DNA of 64,000 bases from DASSYK01 sp036258315 (GTDB lineage: Bacteria > Actinomycetota > Thermoleophilia > Solirubrobacterales > 70-9): contig DATADX010000031.1 of the NCBI GenBank assembly GCA_036258315.1, positions 22,518 through 86,517 of the forward strand. The letters run 5' to 3'. A program made the position numbers and the translations under genes. The notes beneath the pieces are model-generated. The model was not told where the DNA came from. It ran no database searches and saw only the letters and a list, made by a program, of their open reading frames with translations. Shown piece after piece: positions 32,021-40,978 of the stretch. Each line of letters begins with the position of its first letter. Position 1 is the first letter of the stretch.

Positions 32021-33016
32021 CTATCGGCGGGAGACCGAGCCGGCGTCGGTGGTGACGGTGCCGATCCGGGCGGCGCCGCGCTGGTGGCGGTGGAGCAGAT
32101 CGAGGGCGGTCGCCTCGTCCGCGGCGGCGACCACGCAGCAGAAGCCGCAGCCCATGTTGAACACCTCGTGCATCTCGTCGTCGTCGATGCCACCGAGCTC
32201 GGCGATCAGCTCGAACACCGGCGGCACCGGAAGCGGGGAGTCGATCTCGTACCCGACCTCGGCCTCGAGGCGAAGCAGGTTGTCGAGCCCGCCCGAGGTG
32301 ATGTGCGCGAGCCCCCGAACGTCGACGGGCGAGTCGAGCAACTCGATCACAGGCTTCACGTAGATCGCCGTCGGCTCGAGCAGGATCTCGCCGAGCGGCC
32401 GCCCCAGACGCGCGTCGTCGAGCGGGATCTCGGCCAGCGCGCGGCGAGCGAGCGTGTAGCCGTTCGAGTGCAGGCCCGTCGATGGAAGCCCGATCACCGC
32501 GTCACCCGGTTCGATCGCGGCGCCGGTGACGAGCGAGTCGAGCGCGACCGTGCCGAAGCAGGCGCCCGCGAGGTCGAGTCCGCGGATCAGCTCGCCGAGC
32601 TGGGCGAGCTCGCCGCCGACGATCTCGACCTCGGCGAGCTCCGCCCCGCGGGCGAGGCCGTGCCCGACCTGCCCGGCCACCTTCGCGTCGGCGCGGTCGA
32701 CGGCGAGGTAGTCGACCATCGCGAGCGGCCGGGCGCCGACGCAGATCACGTCGTTCACGTTCATCGCCACGCAGTCGATCCCGACCGTGTCCCAGCGCCC
32801 GAGCTGCTCGGCGACGAGAAGCTTGGTGCCGACGCCGTCGGTGGTGACCGCGATCCCCGTCCGCTCGTCGAGCCGGACGACGTTGGCGTAGTGCCCGCTC
32901 GCGAGCGCCTGGCGGCTCTCGCCCGAGGGGATGCCGAGCGCCGCGACGAGCGCCGCGACGGCCTCGTCTGCCTCGTCCTGGCTGACGCCGGCGCGGGCGT
33001 AGGCGTCGCCGCTCAT
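32021..33016 (-). CDS. purM: Phosphoribosylformylglycinamidine cyclo-ligase
   Basis: Closes the imidazole ring to make AIR in purine biosynthesis. 331 residues from ATG 33016, whose A overlaps the uppP stop (TGATG), with GGGAGGGG upstream. Signature segments: VVRLDERTGIAVTTDGVGTKLL, NVNDVICVGARPLAMVDYLA, GLPSTGLHSNGYTLAR and AHITSGGLDNL. Odd neighbours: it ends a dedA-uppP-purM unit and is not with other purine genes. Confidence 0.93.
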   Translation of the reverse strand: MSGDAYARAGVSQDEADEAVAALVAALGIPSGESRQALASGHYANVVRLDERTGIAVTTDGVGTKLLVAEQLGRWDTVGIDCVAMNVNDVICVGARPLAMVDYLAVDRADAKVAGQVGHGLARGAELAEVEIVGGELAQLGELIRGLDLAGACFGTVALDSLVTGAAIEPGDAVIGLPSTGLHSNGYTLARRALAEIPLDDARLGRPLGEILLEPTAIYVKPVIELLDSPVDVRGLAHITSGGLDNLLRLEAEVGYEIDSPLPVPPVFELIAELGGIDDDEMHEVFNMGCGFCCVVAAADEATALDLLHRHQRGAARIGTVTTDAGSVSRR

Positions 33017-33945
33017 CACGGCCCCTCCCTCGCCGGCGTGACCGGGACGCGGGCGGCGCGATAGCCGTCACTGGGGCGGCCGTTGCCGCTGAACACCGCC
33101 CCCGCATCGACCGCCGTGGTCTCGGCCCGGCGCTGCTGGGCGTACCGCGCGAGGACGAGGGCGGCGAGGGCCAGCCTGTAAGCGGCGTACGGCCAGAGGG
33201 CGCTGTCGCGCTCGACGAGCTGGATCAGCGCCTGCGAGGCGAGCGTCGAGGCGAACGAGGTCGCGGTGCCGGCGACGAACGCCTTGCGCTGCGCACGCGG
33301 CAGCCCCCGGCGGCGCAGCCGAGCCCCCTTCAGGGCGCCGGCGGCGACGATCACGGGCAGGGCGACGGTGCGGGAGAGCATGTTGGCGTGAGGGCGGCCG
33401 AAGCCGCGCCACCGCGCGGCCGTCAGGGTCGCGCCGTTGCGGGATACCCCGGGAGCGAGCGCCGTGGCCTGGGCGAGGCCGAGGGCGATCCCGTCGACCG
33501 GCCCGGCGCGCTCACGGCCGCGCCGCTGCGGTGTGCGGTCCGCCGCGGCCATCGCGACAGCGCCGAGGATCAGGCCGATCGCGGTCGGCACCGGGCCGCC
33601 GAGGCGGCGCTCGATCGGGCGCTCGAGCGCGAGCCCGAGCAGGGCCGGCGTCAGCGACGAGAGCGCAAGGACGGTCGCCTTGCGCTGGTCGAAGCTCGCG
33701 AGCTCCGCGGCGATCACGTCCCGCTGGCCGAGCAGGAGGGCGGCGGCGCCGCCGGCGTGGAGAGCGACTTCGAAGCTCTTGCGAAGCTCGGGGTCCTGCC
33801 GGTCCCACCCCCAGCCGGCCAGCCAGGGGATCAGCGTCAGGTGGGCCGAGCTCGAGACGGGGAGCAGCTCGGCCGGGCCCTGGACCGCGCCCAGCACCAT
33901 CGCGCGCGAGGGCGGGATCGCGTCCGAGCCACCGTCGGCGCTCAC
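33016..33945 (-). CDS. uppP: Undecaprenyl-diphosphatase UppP (BacA)
   Basis: 309 residues, polytopic. The two catalytic signatures are present: GAVQGPAELLPVSSSAHL near the N terminus and APGVSRNGATLTAARW mid-protein (PGxSR). Dephosphorylates C55-PP to regenerate the lipid carrier for wall and polysaccharide synthesis; homologues give bacitracin resistance. The C-terminal ~40 residues are a non-membrane extension. Sits between dedA and purM. Confidence 0.9.
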   Translation of the reverse strand: MSADGGSDAIPPSRAMVLGAVQGPAELLPVSSSAHLTLIPWLAGWGWDRQDPELRKSFEVALHAGGAAALLLGQRDVIAAELASFDQRKATVLALSSLTPALLGLALERPIERRLGGPVPTAIGLILGAVAMAAADRTPQRRGRERAGPVDGIALGLAQATALAPGVSRNGATLTAARWRGFGRPHANMLSRTVALPVIVAAGALKGARLRRRGLPRAQRKAFVAGTATSFASTLASQALIQLVERDSALWPYAAYRLALAALVLARYAQQRRAETTAVDAGAVFSGNGRPSDGYRAARVPVTPAREGP

Positions 33946-33954
33946 AACCGGGCC

Positions 33955-34635
33955 TCAGGCCTCCGTCGCGGGCTCGCCCTCGGCGGGAGCATCCGTCCCC
34001 TGGGCGCCCTCCTGCGAGGCGCCGGGGCCCGAGCCGCGCCGCCAGCGGACCAGCGCCCAGAGCGCGAGCGCGATCAGCCCGACGACGACGACATAGTCGA
34101 AGTAGTGGAGCTTGTCCCTCCACTCCTCCCAGTTGGCGCCCACCTGCTGGCCGATGAACCCGAGCATCAGCACCCACGGGATGCAGCCGGCCGCGGTGTA
34201 GGCGGTGAAACGCCAGAACGGCATGTGGGCGGCGCCGGCCGGGGTGGAGATGAAGGTGCGGACGATCGGGAGCATCCGCGTGAAGAAGACGGTGATCCCG
34301 CCGTAGCGGTCGAACCAGCCCTCGACCCGGGCCATCTGCTTCGGGCTGACATGGAAGACGTGGTGGCGCTCGAGCAGCTCCTCGCGGCCGTAGTAGCCGA
34401 TCGCGTAGCCCGCCCACGAGCCGACCACGTTGCCGAGCACCCCGGCCGCAGTGATCCCGAGCAGGGTCAGGTCGCCGTCGTCGACCTTGAAGCCGGCGAA
34501 CAGCATCGTTGCCTCGCTGGGCATCGGGATGTTGGCGCTCTCGACGAGCATCAGCAGGAAGATCCCCACGTATCCGATCTCCCCGATGACATCGACGCAG
34601 AAGTCGACGAGCGGGTCGACGATGAAATCCGTCAT
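33955..34635 (-). CDS. DedA-family membrane protein (candidate C55-P translocase)
   Basis: 226 residues from ATG 34635. Family motifs are clear: ESANIPMPSEATMLFAGF, GSWAGYAIGYYGR, FFTRMLPIVRTFISTPAGAAHM (the F/Y-x-R-x-x-P-x-x-R element) and ASCP-equivalent GCIPWV. DedA proteins have been shown in other bacteria to flip undecaprenyl phosphate. Next to uppP and divergent from the polysaccharide locus, that role fits well, but is inferred. Confidence 0.85.
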   Translation of the reverse strand: MTDFIVDPLVDFCVDVIGEIGYVGIFLLMLVESANIPMPSEATMLFAGFKVDDGDLTLLGITAAGVLGNVVGSWAGYAIGYYGREELLERHHVFHVSPKQMARVEGWFDRYGGITVFFTRMLPIVRTFISTPAGAAHMPFWRFTAYTAAGCIPWVLMLGFIGQQVGANWEEWRDKLHYFDYVVVVGLIALALWALVRWRRGSGPGASQEGAQGTDAPAEGEPATEA

Positions 34636-34674
34636 CAGCGCAGCACGGTAGCTGACACTAGACTCCCGAGCGGC

Positions 34675-36561
34675 GTGGATCGTCTCCGGCATCCCGTATT
34701 CCGGCACCGCGCGCTCCAGGTCGCGATCGATGCGGCCCTAATCGCGCTTGCCTACTATGCGGCCTTCAGGCTTCGCTTCCTCGAGACCGAGGGAGGCGTG
34801 CCGGACCGCTATCGCGAGATGCTCTGGGCCTCGATCGGCTTCGTCGTCGCCGGCAAGCTGATCGTCTTTGCGGCCTCCGGCCTTTACGAGAAGTGGTGGC
34901 GCTACTTCCGGCTGCCCGACCTCGCCGGGGTGCTGCGCGCCGTCGCGGTCTCGACGCTGATCCTCGCGGTCGCCTTCCTGCTCATCCAGCCATTCCAGGA
35001 CCGGATCCCGCGCTCGGTGATCGTCACCGACTTCCTGCTCACGCTCGTGCTCGTCGGCGGCGTCCGGTTGCTGGTCAGGATGGTCGTCGAGCGCCCCCGG
35101 CGCCGCCGCGCGGCGGGGCGCCAGCGCAACGTGCTCGTCGTCGGCGCCGGGTCGGGCGGGCAGATGGTCGTCCGCGAACTGCAGCTCAACCCGAACCTCG
35201 GCGTGCGCGCGATCGGCTACCTCGACGACGACCCGCGCATGCAGGGGTCGCGGCTGCACGGCGTTAAGGTGCTGGGGACCACCGACGAGATCGGAGCGGT
35301 GCTCGACGAGACCTCACCCGACGAGGTCACGATTGCGATCCCCTCCGCGCCCGGCGAGCTGCGCGGCCGCGTGGTCGCGGCTTGCCGCGAGCGCGACGTC
35401 GCGGTGCGCACCCTGCCGACCGTGTTCGAGCTCCTGCGCGGGGGGGTCCAGCTCAACCGGCAGCTCCGCGAGGTGCAGGTCGAGGACGTGCTCGGCCGCG
35501 AGCCGATCAGGATGGAGCTCGACCGCGTCGGCGCCTATCTGCAGGACAAGATCGTCCTGATCACCGGCGCCGGCGGCTCGATCGGGTCCGAGCTGGTCCG
35601 CCAGATCGCCCGGGTGCGCCCGAGGCTGCTCGTGATGCTGGACCACGCGGAGGACAACCTGTTCCGGATCGACCGCGAGATGACCGAGGAGCGTCACTTC
35701 ACCCGGGTCGAATCGGTGCTCGCCGACTGCAAGGAGCCCGACCGGATGCTCGAGGTGATGCAGCGCTTCCACCCCGACGTCGTCTTCCACGCAGCCGCGT
35801 ACAAGCACGTGCCGCTGATGGAGTCCAACCCGCTCGAGGCCGTCCGCAACAACGCAATCGCGACCCGCGTCACGGCCGAGACCGCAGCGGCGTCGGGCTG
35901 CGAGCGGTTCGTGCTCGTCTCCACCGACAAGGCCGTCAACCCCCGGACGGTGATGGGAGCGTCGAAGGCGATGGCCGAGTGGATCGTCGATGCGGCCCGT
36001 CACCGCCATCCCCAGACCCGCTTCGTCACGGTCCGGTTCGGAAACGTGCTCGCCTCCTCTGGGAGCGTGGTCCCGATCTTCCGCAGCCAGATCGAGCGCG
36101 GCGGCCCGGTCACGGTCACGGATCCCGAGATGACCCGCTACTTCATGACGATTCCCGAGGCGGTTCAGCTCGTGATCCGGGCCGGCGACGTCGGGGCCGG
36201 CACCGGCGAGGTGTTCGTGCTCGAGATGGGCGAGCCGGTCAGGATCATCGACCTCGCCCACAACATGATCAGGCTTGCGGGCTATGAGCCCGAGACCGAC
36301 ATCGCGGTCGAGGTGATCGGCCCGCGTCCGGGCGAGAAGCTGCACGAGGAGCTGTTCAACTCCGACGAGCGTCCGCAGGCGACCGGCGCGGACAAGATCG
36401 TGCGCGCGGTGCGCAGGGCGCCCCTCGATCCCGAGTGGGTCGCCGGGGCGGTCAACCGCCTCGAGCAGCTCGTACGCGAGGGCGACGAGGCGAATCTCGC
36501 CGAGCAGACCGTCGGGCTCGTGGACGAGCGTCGCGAGGCGGCCAGGTTGAGCGCGCTCTAA
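34675..36561 (+). CDS. Membrane nucleotide-sugar 4,6-dehydratase (PglF/CapD family)
   Basis: 628 residues from GTG 34675. Four N-terminal membrane helices, a CoA-binding-like Rossmann domain (NVLVVGAGSGGQMVVREL) and the SDR catalytic domain with GAGGSIGSELVRQ, HAAAYKHVPLME, STDKAVNPRTVMGASK and FGNVLASSGSVVPIF. Probably makes UDP-4-keto-6-deoxy sugar from UDP-GlcNAc. A TAGACT -10 (34659-34664) would start transcription about 4 bases before the GTG, a near-leaderless mRNA. Opens the polysaccharide locus; no partner aminotransferase (PglE) is found in it. Confidence 0.9.
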   Translation: MDRLRHPVFRHRALQVAIDAALIALAYYAAFRLRFLETEGGVPDRYREMLWASIGFVVAGKLIVFAASGLYEKWWRYFRLPDLAGVLRAVAVSTLILAVAFLLIQPFQDRIPRSVIVTDFLLTLVLVGGVRLLVRMVVERPRRRRAAGRQRNVLVVGAGSGGQMVVRELQLNPNLGVRAIGYLDDDPRMQGSRLHGVKVLGTTDEIGAVLDETSPDEVTIAIPSAPGELRGRVVAACRERDVAVRTLPTVFELLRGGVQLNRQLREVQVEDVLGREPIRMELDRVGAYLQDKIVLITGAGGSIGSELVRQIARVRPRLLVMLDHAEDNLFRIDREMTEERHFTRVESVLADCKEPDRMLEVMQRFHPDVVFHAAAYKHVPLMESNPLEAVRNNAIATRVTAETAAASGCERFVLVSTDKAVNPRTVMGASKAMAEWIVDAARHRHPQTRFVTVRFGNVLASSGSVVPIFRSQIERGGPVTVTDPEMTRYFMTIPEAVQLVIRAGDVGAGTGEVFVLEMGEPVRIIDLAHNMIRLAGYEPETDIAVEVIGPRPGEKLHEELFNSDERPQATGADKIVRAVRRAPLDPEWVAGAVNRLEQLVREGDEANLAEQTVGLVDERREAARLSAL

Positions 36562-36579
36562 CATCCCGCGCCGCACGCA

Positions 36580-37413
36580 ATGGACCTACTTCGTGACGTA
36601 GGCGCTGTCGCGGGCATCGCCGCCTTTCTCGGGCTGGCCGTGCTCGCACTTCTCTATTTCGCCCAGGCGCGGGACGTGCGACGCTTGCGCGAGAACGCGG
36701 AGTTCCTCGTCGAGGGAGAGCAGGGCGGGCGGGACGAGGCGCCCCCGCCGACGGCCGTGACCACGCCCGCCGAGCCCGAGCAGGCCGCGCGCGCCGCGGC
36801 CGCCTCCGCCCCGAACGAGGCCGAGGCCTTCCGGCGGGCCGAGCTGGCGCGCCAGGCCGCCGAGCGAAGGCAGCGGTTCGAGAGCCGCCGCCGCGGGGAC
36901 GGCGGCCGGCTCAGCGAGCGCTTCGGGGGCGGGCGGTCGACCGCGGTGATCATCGTCGGCGCCCTGATCCTGCTGGCCGGGATCGGGTTCGGCGCCACCC
37001 GCCTGATCGGCGACGACGGTTCGAGCAGCGGCGCCGGAGGCGGCGCGAAGGACCAGAATCTCGCCTGCACCCCGAAGGACACCAAGGTCGCGGTCCTCAA
37101 CAGCACCCCCGAGGCCGGGCTCGCAGCGGGCTTCGCGCAGCAGCTCAAGCAGCGCGGCTACGACGTCGGCCCCGTCTCCAATACGGAGTCGCCCTTCGAG
37201 GTGAGCACGATCATGTTCGACCAGGGCGCCCAGCAGTGCGTGCCCGAGATCCAGCCGATCGTCTCGATCAACGCCAGCCAGCAGATGGACCAGGAGGTGC
37301 GGACGATCTCGGAGGGCGCCGCGCTGGCGGTGGTGCTCGGTGAGGACAAATCGACGGGCGCCAGCGCCTCCGCGACCGGCTCCGCGGCCACGACAGGGAC
37401 GCTGGGCGACTGA
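36580..37413 (+). CDS. Membrane protein with LytR_C domain
   Basis: 277 residues. An N-terminal helix (GIAAFLGLAVLALLYFA), an Ala/Glu/Arg-rich cytoplasmic coiled region, a second helix near residues 125-145 (STAVIIVGALILLAGIGFGA), then a C-terminal LytR_C-like domain: DTKVAVLNSTPEAGLAAGFAQQLKQRGYDVG. The domain is usually attached to LytR-CpsA-Psr polymer ligases, but no LCP catalytic domain is present here. A wall-polymer role is inferred from position. Confidence 0.75.
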   Translation: MDLLRDVGAVAGIAAFLGLAVLALLYFAQARDVRRLRENAEFLVEGEQGGRDEAPPPTAVTTPAEPEQAARAAAASAPNEAEAFRRAELARQAAERRQRFESRRRGDGGRLSERFGGGRSTAVIIVGALILLAGIGFGATRLIGDDGSSSGAGGGAKDQNLACTPKDTKVAVLNSTPEAGLAAGFAQQLKQRGYDVGPVSNTESPFEVSTIMFDQGAQQCVPEIQPIVSINASQQMDQEVRTISEGAALAVVLGEDKSTGASASATGSAATTGTLGD

Positions 37414-37826
37414 CCAACTCGTCCCGCAGCTCGAGCCTGCTGGCCGCTGTCTGCGTGGCGGCGCTCGTGCTCGGAACGGTCGCGGCGATGGTGGTGACCC
37501 AGCGCGTCCGCTCGGAGGGGACCGTCGTCAGCGACATCCGGATGAAGACCAAGCCCGGTGACCGCTACCGGGCCTGCTTCCGCACCCCGCGCGACGACAC
37601 GTTCGAGGTTGCCCTCGTCAACAGCGAGGAGGAGACGGTCCGGGTGCTGGCCTCCGGCGCGCGGCTCGAGGGCGGCGAGGCCTACTGCTTCGACTGGAAC
37701 GGCCGTGACGAGGCTTCGGCGCCCGTGCCGCCGGGCGCCTACAGGCTGCGCCTGACCAGGGAGCGGGACGGGTTGGCGCTCGTATCGGGGGAGAAGCTTC
37801 ACATCACGGCGGCACCACCGCCGTGA
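37410..37826 (+). CDS. Small membrane-anchored FlgD-Ig-like protein, probable CTG start
   Basis: 138 residues from CTG 37410, which overlaps the upstream stop as CTGA. The only conventional start, GTG 37455, would cut the membrane anchor in half; the CTG gives a proper signal anchor (TNSSRSSSLLAAVC, then VAALVLGTVAAMVV). The exterior domain ends FDWNGRDEASAPVPPGAYRLRLT, the pattern of FlgD Ig-like domains. Overlaps the next gene by 4 bases. Likely a structural partner in polymer export; function unknown. Confidence 0.7.
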   Translation: MTNSSRSSSLLAAVCVAALVLGTVAAMVVTQRVRSEGTVVSDIRMKTKPGDRYRACFRTPRDDTFEVALVNSEEETVRVLASGARLEGGEAYCFDWNGRDEASAPVPPGAYRLRLTRERDGLALVSGEKLHITAAPPP

Positions 37827-39391
37827 GGGAGACCCTTGAGGTCGCCGGGTCGATCGCGGCTGCGCTCAGCGTCTGCGGCGTGATCCTGCTCGACGACAGG
37901 CGCCTGCGCGCGGCCGGGATGATCATCGCCCTCGCGCTCGCGCTGGCGCTGATCCTCGGGCAGGCATGGGATGAGCTCGAGTCTGTGCGGGAGCAGCCGG
38001 CGGTGCTGGCGGCGGGCTGCGTCGGGGCGGCCCTGGTGATGGGCTCGCTCGGGCTGTTCTTCCGGCACTGGCCGCTGGCGCTGCCGGTCCTGCTCGTCGC
38101 CGCGCTGCCCTTCCGGATCCCGATCGAGGTCAGCGGCGAGGAGGCGAACCTGCTGATCCCGCTCTACGTCGTGATCGGCTCGGGCGCGATCGCAGCCGCG
38201 ATCGACGCCTTCACGACCGACCGGGACCCACCCCGGCGGCCGCCAAAGCCGCTGCTCGCGGCGCTCGCGGCAGCAACGGTGCTGTATGCCGTGCAGGCGT
38301 CCTACTCGGAGGACGTCGCATTCGCGGCGCGCAACGTCGGCTTCTTCCTGGTCCCGTTCGCGTCCATGTTCGTGCTCCTCACCGAGGTCCGGTGGACGCC
38401 GCGTGTGCTCGCGGCCGCGTTCACGGTCGTCGCGACGGAGGCGGTCCTGTTCGCGCTCGTCGGCGCGGGCCAGTTCGCCGCCCGCGAGATCTTCTGGAAC
38501 CCGGCCCTGGAGCGCTCGAACGACTTCCACTTCTACTTCCGGGTCAACTCGCTGTTCTGGGACCCCAACATCTACGGGCGCTATCTCGCCCTCGCGGCGG
38601 TGCTGGTCCTCGGCGTCGTCGTCTGGCTGCGGCACCCCCGCCGGATCGCGGCCCTCGCCGTCGTGCTCGCGCTGATCCTGATCGGTCTCGTGTTCGCCTT
38701 CTCGCAGACGAGCTTCCTGTCGCTGTTGGCCGGGGTCGCGGTCCTCTGCGCGCTTCGCTACAGCCTCAAGTGGACCGTGATCGTGACCCCCTTCGCGGTT
38801 GCCGCGATCGCGGCCCTCGTGATCGGATTCGGGGTCACGTCTGAGGCCGAGGACTCGCCGAGGGAGATCTCGAGCGGCCGCACCACCCTGATCGAGGGCG
38901 GCTGGAAGCTGTTCAAGGCCGAGCCGCTGGTCGGACACGGCTCGGCCTCCTTCTCGAAGGCATTCAGCGCCCAGGAGCAGATCGCCTCGGGGAAGACGAA
39001 CACGATCTCTCACAACGAGCCGGTCACGGTCGCGGCCGAGCAGGGGATCGTCGGGCTGCTCGTCTACGTGGCGCTCCTCGCGGCGGCCGCGTGGACGCTG
39101 ATGCGCGGGATGCGTCGGATCGCACCCGGCCTCGGCGCCCCTCCGATCGGCGACCCCGTCGACGACCCGGCCCTGGCGCAGGGGGTCGCGCGGATCGCCC
39201 TGGCCGCCGCGTTCGCGGCGATGGTCCTGCACACGATCGGCTACGCCGGCTACCTGACCGACCCGCTCATTTGGGCGCTGCTCGCGGTGGGCGGCGCGCT
39301 CGCCGCCGCCTCGCCCAACGCCGGCGCCACCGCCGAATCCCCGAGCTCCGCTCGGCTCGCGCGTCCGGGACCGGCTTCGACGGGACGTTGA
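37823..39391 (+). CDS. O-antigen ligase/polymerase family membrane protein
   Basis: 522 residues, GTG start. Twelve or more hydrophobic segments and the Wzy/WaaL-type loop: NSLFWDPNIYGRYLA, SLLAGVAVLCALRYS, GRTTLIEGGWKLFKAEPLVGHGSASF and SHNEPVTVAAEQGIVGLLVY. Joins or polymerises lipid-linked oligosaccharide outside the membrane. The final ~20 residues are a tail carrying repeat copy 2. Polymerase and ligase roles cannot be told apart by sequence. Confidence 0.82.
   Translation: MRETLEVAGSIAAALSVCGVILLDDRRLRAAGMIIALALALALILGQAWDELESVREQPAVLAAGCVGAALVMGSLGLFFRHWPLALPVLLVAALPFRIPIEVSGEEANLLIPLYVVIGSGAIAAAIDAFTTDRDPPRRPPKPLLAALAAATVLYAVQASYSEDVAFAARNVGFFLVPFASMFVLLTEVRWTPRVLAAAFTVVATEAVLFALVGAGQFAAREIFWNPALERSNDFHFYFRVNSLFWDPNIYGRYLALAAVLVLGVVVWLRHPRRIAALAVVLALILIGLVFAFSQTSFLSLLAGVAVLCALRYSLKWTVIVTPFAVAAIAALVIGFGVTSEAEDSPREISSGRTTLIEGGWKLFKAEPLVGHGSASFSKAFSAQEQIASGKTNTISHNEPVTVAAEQGIVGLLVYVALLAAAAWTLMRGMRRIAPGLGAPPIGDPVDDPALAQGVARIALAAAFAAMVLHTIGYAGYLTDPLIWALLAVGGALAAASPNAGATAESPSSARLARPGPASTGR
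39341..39365 (+). repeat. Short palindromic dispersed repeat, copy 2
   Basis: 24 of 25 bases match 246-270; the single difference (C to T) completes the palindrome CCGAGC-tcc-GCTCGG. Again it lies in the last codons of a gene and is read as SSARLAR. Confidence 0.45.
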
Positions 39392-39392
39392 C

Positions 39393-40976
39393 GTGACCGG
39401 TTACCTGCGCCGCCTCGCGACCACGGGAGCCGCCTATACGGCCTCGAGCGTGCTCTCGAAGCTGATCGCGGTCGCCCTGCTGCCGCTCTACACGCGCTAT
39501 CTGGCGCCGGCCGACTACGGCGCCGCGGAGGTGCTGATCACCGGCGTGATCGCGGCCAGCATCGTGATCCGGCTCGGGGTCATCGAGGCGCTGCTGCGCT
39601 TCTACTACGAGCGCGACGAGGACCCCGACGAGGTCGTCAAGACGGGGTTCGCGTCGCTGGTCTGGACGGCGACCGCCGGGGTTGCGATCGCGATGCCGCT
39701 CGCTGAGCCGATCTCGCAGCTATTGCTCGGCCGCTCCGATCCGGGGCTGGTGCGAATCGCGATCTTCGGCCTCTGGGTGTTCACGATGTTCGAGTTCCTG
39801 CTGGCGCTGTTCCGCCTCGACGAGCGGGCAAAGGCGTTCTTCGCGTTCACGATCGCCAACGTGCTCGTGACGATCCCCGCGACCGTCTGGCTGGTGGTCG
39901 TCGAGGAGAAGGGAGCCGAGGGTCTGCTGCTCGGCCAGTATGGGACCGGGGCGGTGTTCCTCGCTGGCCTGCTGATCGCCCAGCGCAGGCGCCTGGCGCT
40001 GGTGCCCGACTTTCCGCTCCTGCGGCGGATGATGCGGTTCGGCCTCCCGACGATGCCGGCAGAGCTGTCGCTCTACTCGCTCAACTTCATCGACCGGCTG
40101 TTGCTCGTGCGGCTCGCGGGGCTCGCCGACGCCGGGCTCTACAGCCTCTCGGTCAAGTTCGCCCAGGCCGTCAACGTGTTCGTCAAGGGGTTCCAGCTCG
40201 CCTGGCCGCCGCTCGCGTACTCGATCCGCGACGACGAGGAGGCGCGCCGCGCGTACGCCGTGATCGTCACCTGGTTCGTCGTCGTCTGCACCTTCGTCGT
40301 CGCCGGGATGTGGCTGCTCTCTCGCTGGATCGTGCGCACGCTGGCGGCCCCCGAGTTCTTCGACTCCTACGAGGCGATCGGGCTCGTCTCGACCGGGGTG
40401 ATGCTGTACGCGCTCTACCTCGTCCTCGTCGTGATCCTCGGCCGCACCGGCCGCACCGAGTTCAACTTCCCCGCGACCGCGATCGGGACGCTCGTCAACA
40501 TCGCCCTCAACCTGATCCTGATCCCCGAGCTGGGCATCGTCGGCGCGGGCGTCTCGCTGGTCGCCTCCTACGCCGTCGTGCTGGCGCTGATGTACGTGTT
40601 CACGCAGCGCCTCTTCAAGGTCCCCTACGAGTGGCCGCGGCTCGGCCAGGCCACCGGCCTGGCGGCGATCCTGGTCGCGGCGGGCGAGCTGCTCCTGCCC
40701 ACGGAGGGGATCGGCGGCCTCGCCTCCCGCACGGCTGTCTGGCTCGCCTACCCGCTCGTCCTCTCCCTGACCGGCTTCCTGAGCGACGAGGAGCGCCGCG
40801 CGGCCGCCAACAACCTCAGCCCCGCGGCGGTCGCCGCGGCATTCCGCCGCGTCCGCGAGGCGTCGCCCGAGCCTGAGCCCGAGCCGGCCGCGCCCGGCCC
40901 GGGCGGTCGCGGCCCCCAGCTGACCGGGGAGGCCCTCGAGGCCGAGCAGCGCGACGAGGACGCGCGCGGCACCTAG
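39393..40976 (+). CDS. Wzx-like oligosaccharide flippase (MOP superfamily)
   Basis: 527 residues, GTG start one base after the preceding stop. Polytopic (about 12-14 helices). Begins YLRRLATTGAAYTASSVLSKLIAVALLPLYTRYLAPADYG, the typical opening of the polysaccharide biosynthesis flippases; AELSLYSLNFIDRLLL and LYSLSVKFAQ are also typical. The C terminus is a hydrophilic Glu/Pro/Ala/Gly tail of about 60 residues. Would export the lipid-linked repeat unit. Confidence 0.85.
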   Translation: MTGYLRRLATTGAAYTASSVLSKLIAVALLPLYTRYLAPADYGAAEVLITGVIAASIVIRLGVIEALLRFYYERDEDPDEVVKTGFASLVWTATAGVAIAMPLAEPISQLLLGRSDPGLVRIAIFGLWVFTMFEFLLALFRLDERAKAFFAFTIANVLVTIPATVWLVVVEEKGAEGLLLGQYGTGAVFLAGLLIAQRRRLALVPDFPLLRRMMRFGLPTMPAELSLYSLNFIDRLLLVRLAGLADAGLYSLSVKFAQAVNVFVKGFQLAWPPLAYSIRDDEEARRAYAVIVTWFVVVCTFVVAGMWLLSRWIVRTLAAPEFFDSYEAIGLVSTGVMLYALYLVLVVILGRTGRTEFNFPATAIGTLVNIALNLILIPELGIVGAGVSLVASYAVVLALMYVFTQRLFKVPYEWPRLGQATGLAAILVAAGELLLPTEGIGGLASRTAVWLAYPLVLSLTGFLSDEERRAAANNLSPAAVAAAFRRVREASPEPEPEPAAPGPGGRGPQLTGEALEAEQRDEDARGT

Positions 40977-40978
40977 CC

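Noticed and set aside
32014..32034. CGCCG-ggctat-CGGCG hairpin as a terminator between DsbA-like and purM genes
   Set aside because: Only 5 pairs and overlaps the purM stop; such hairpins are frequent in this composition.
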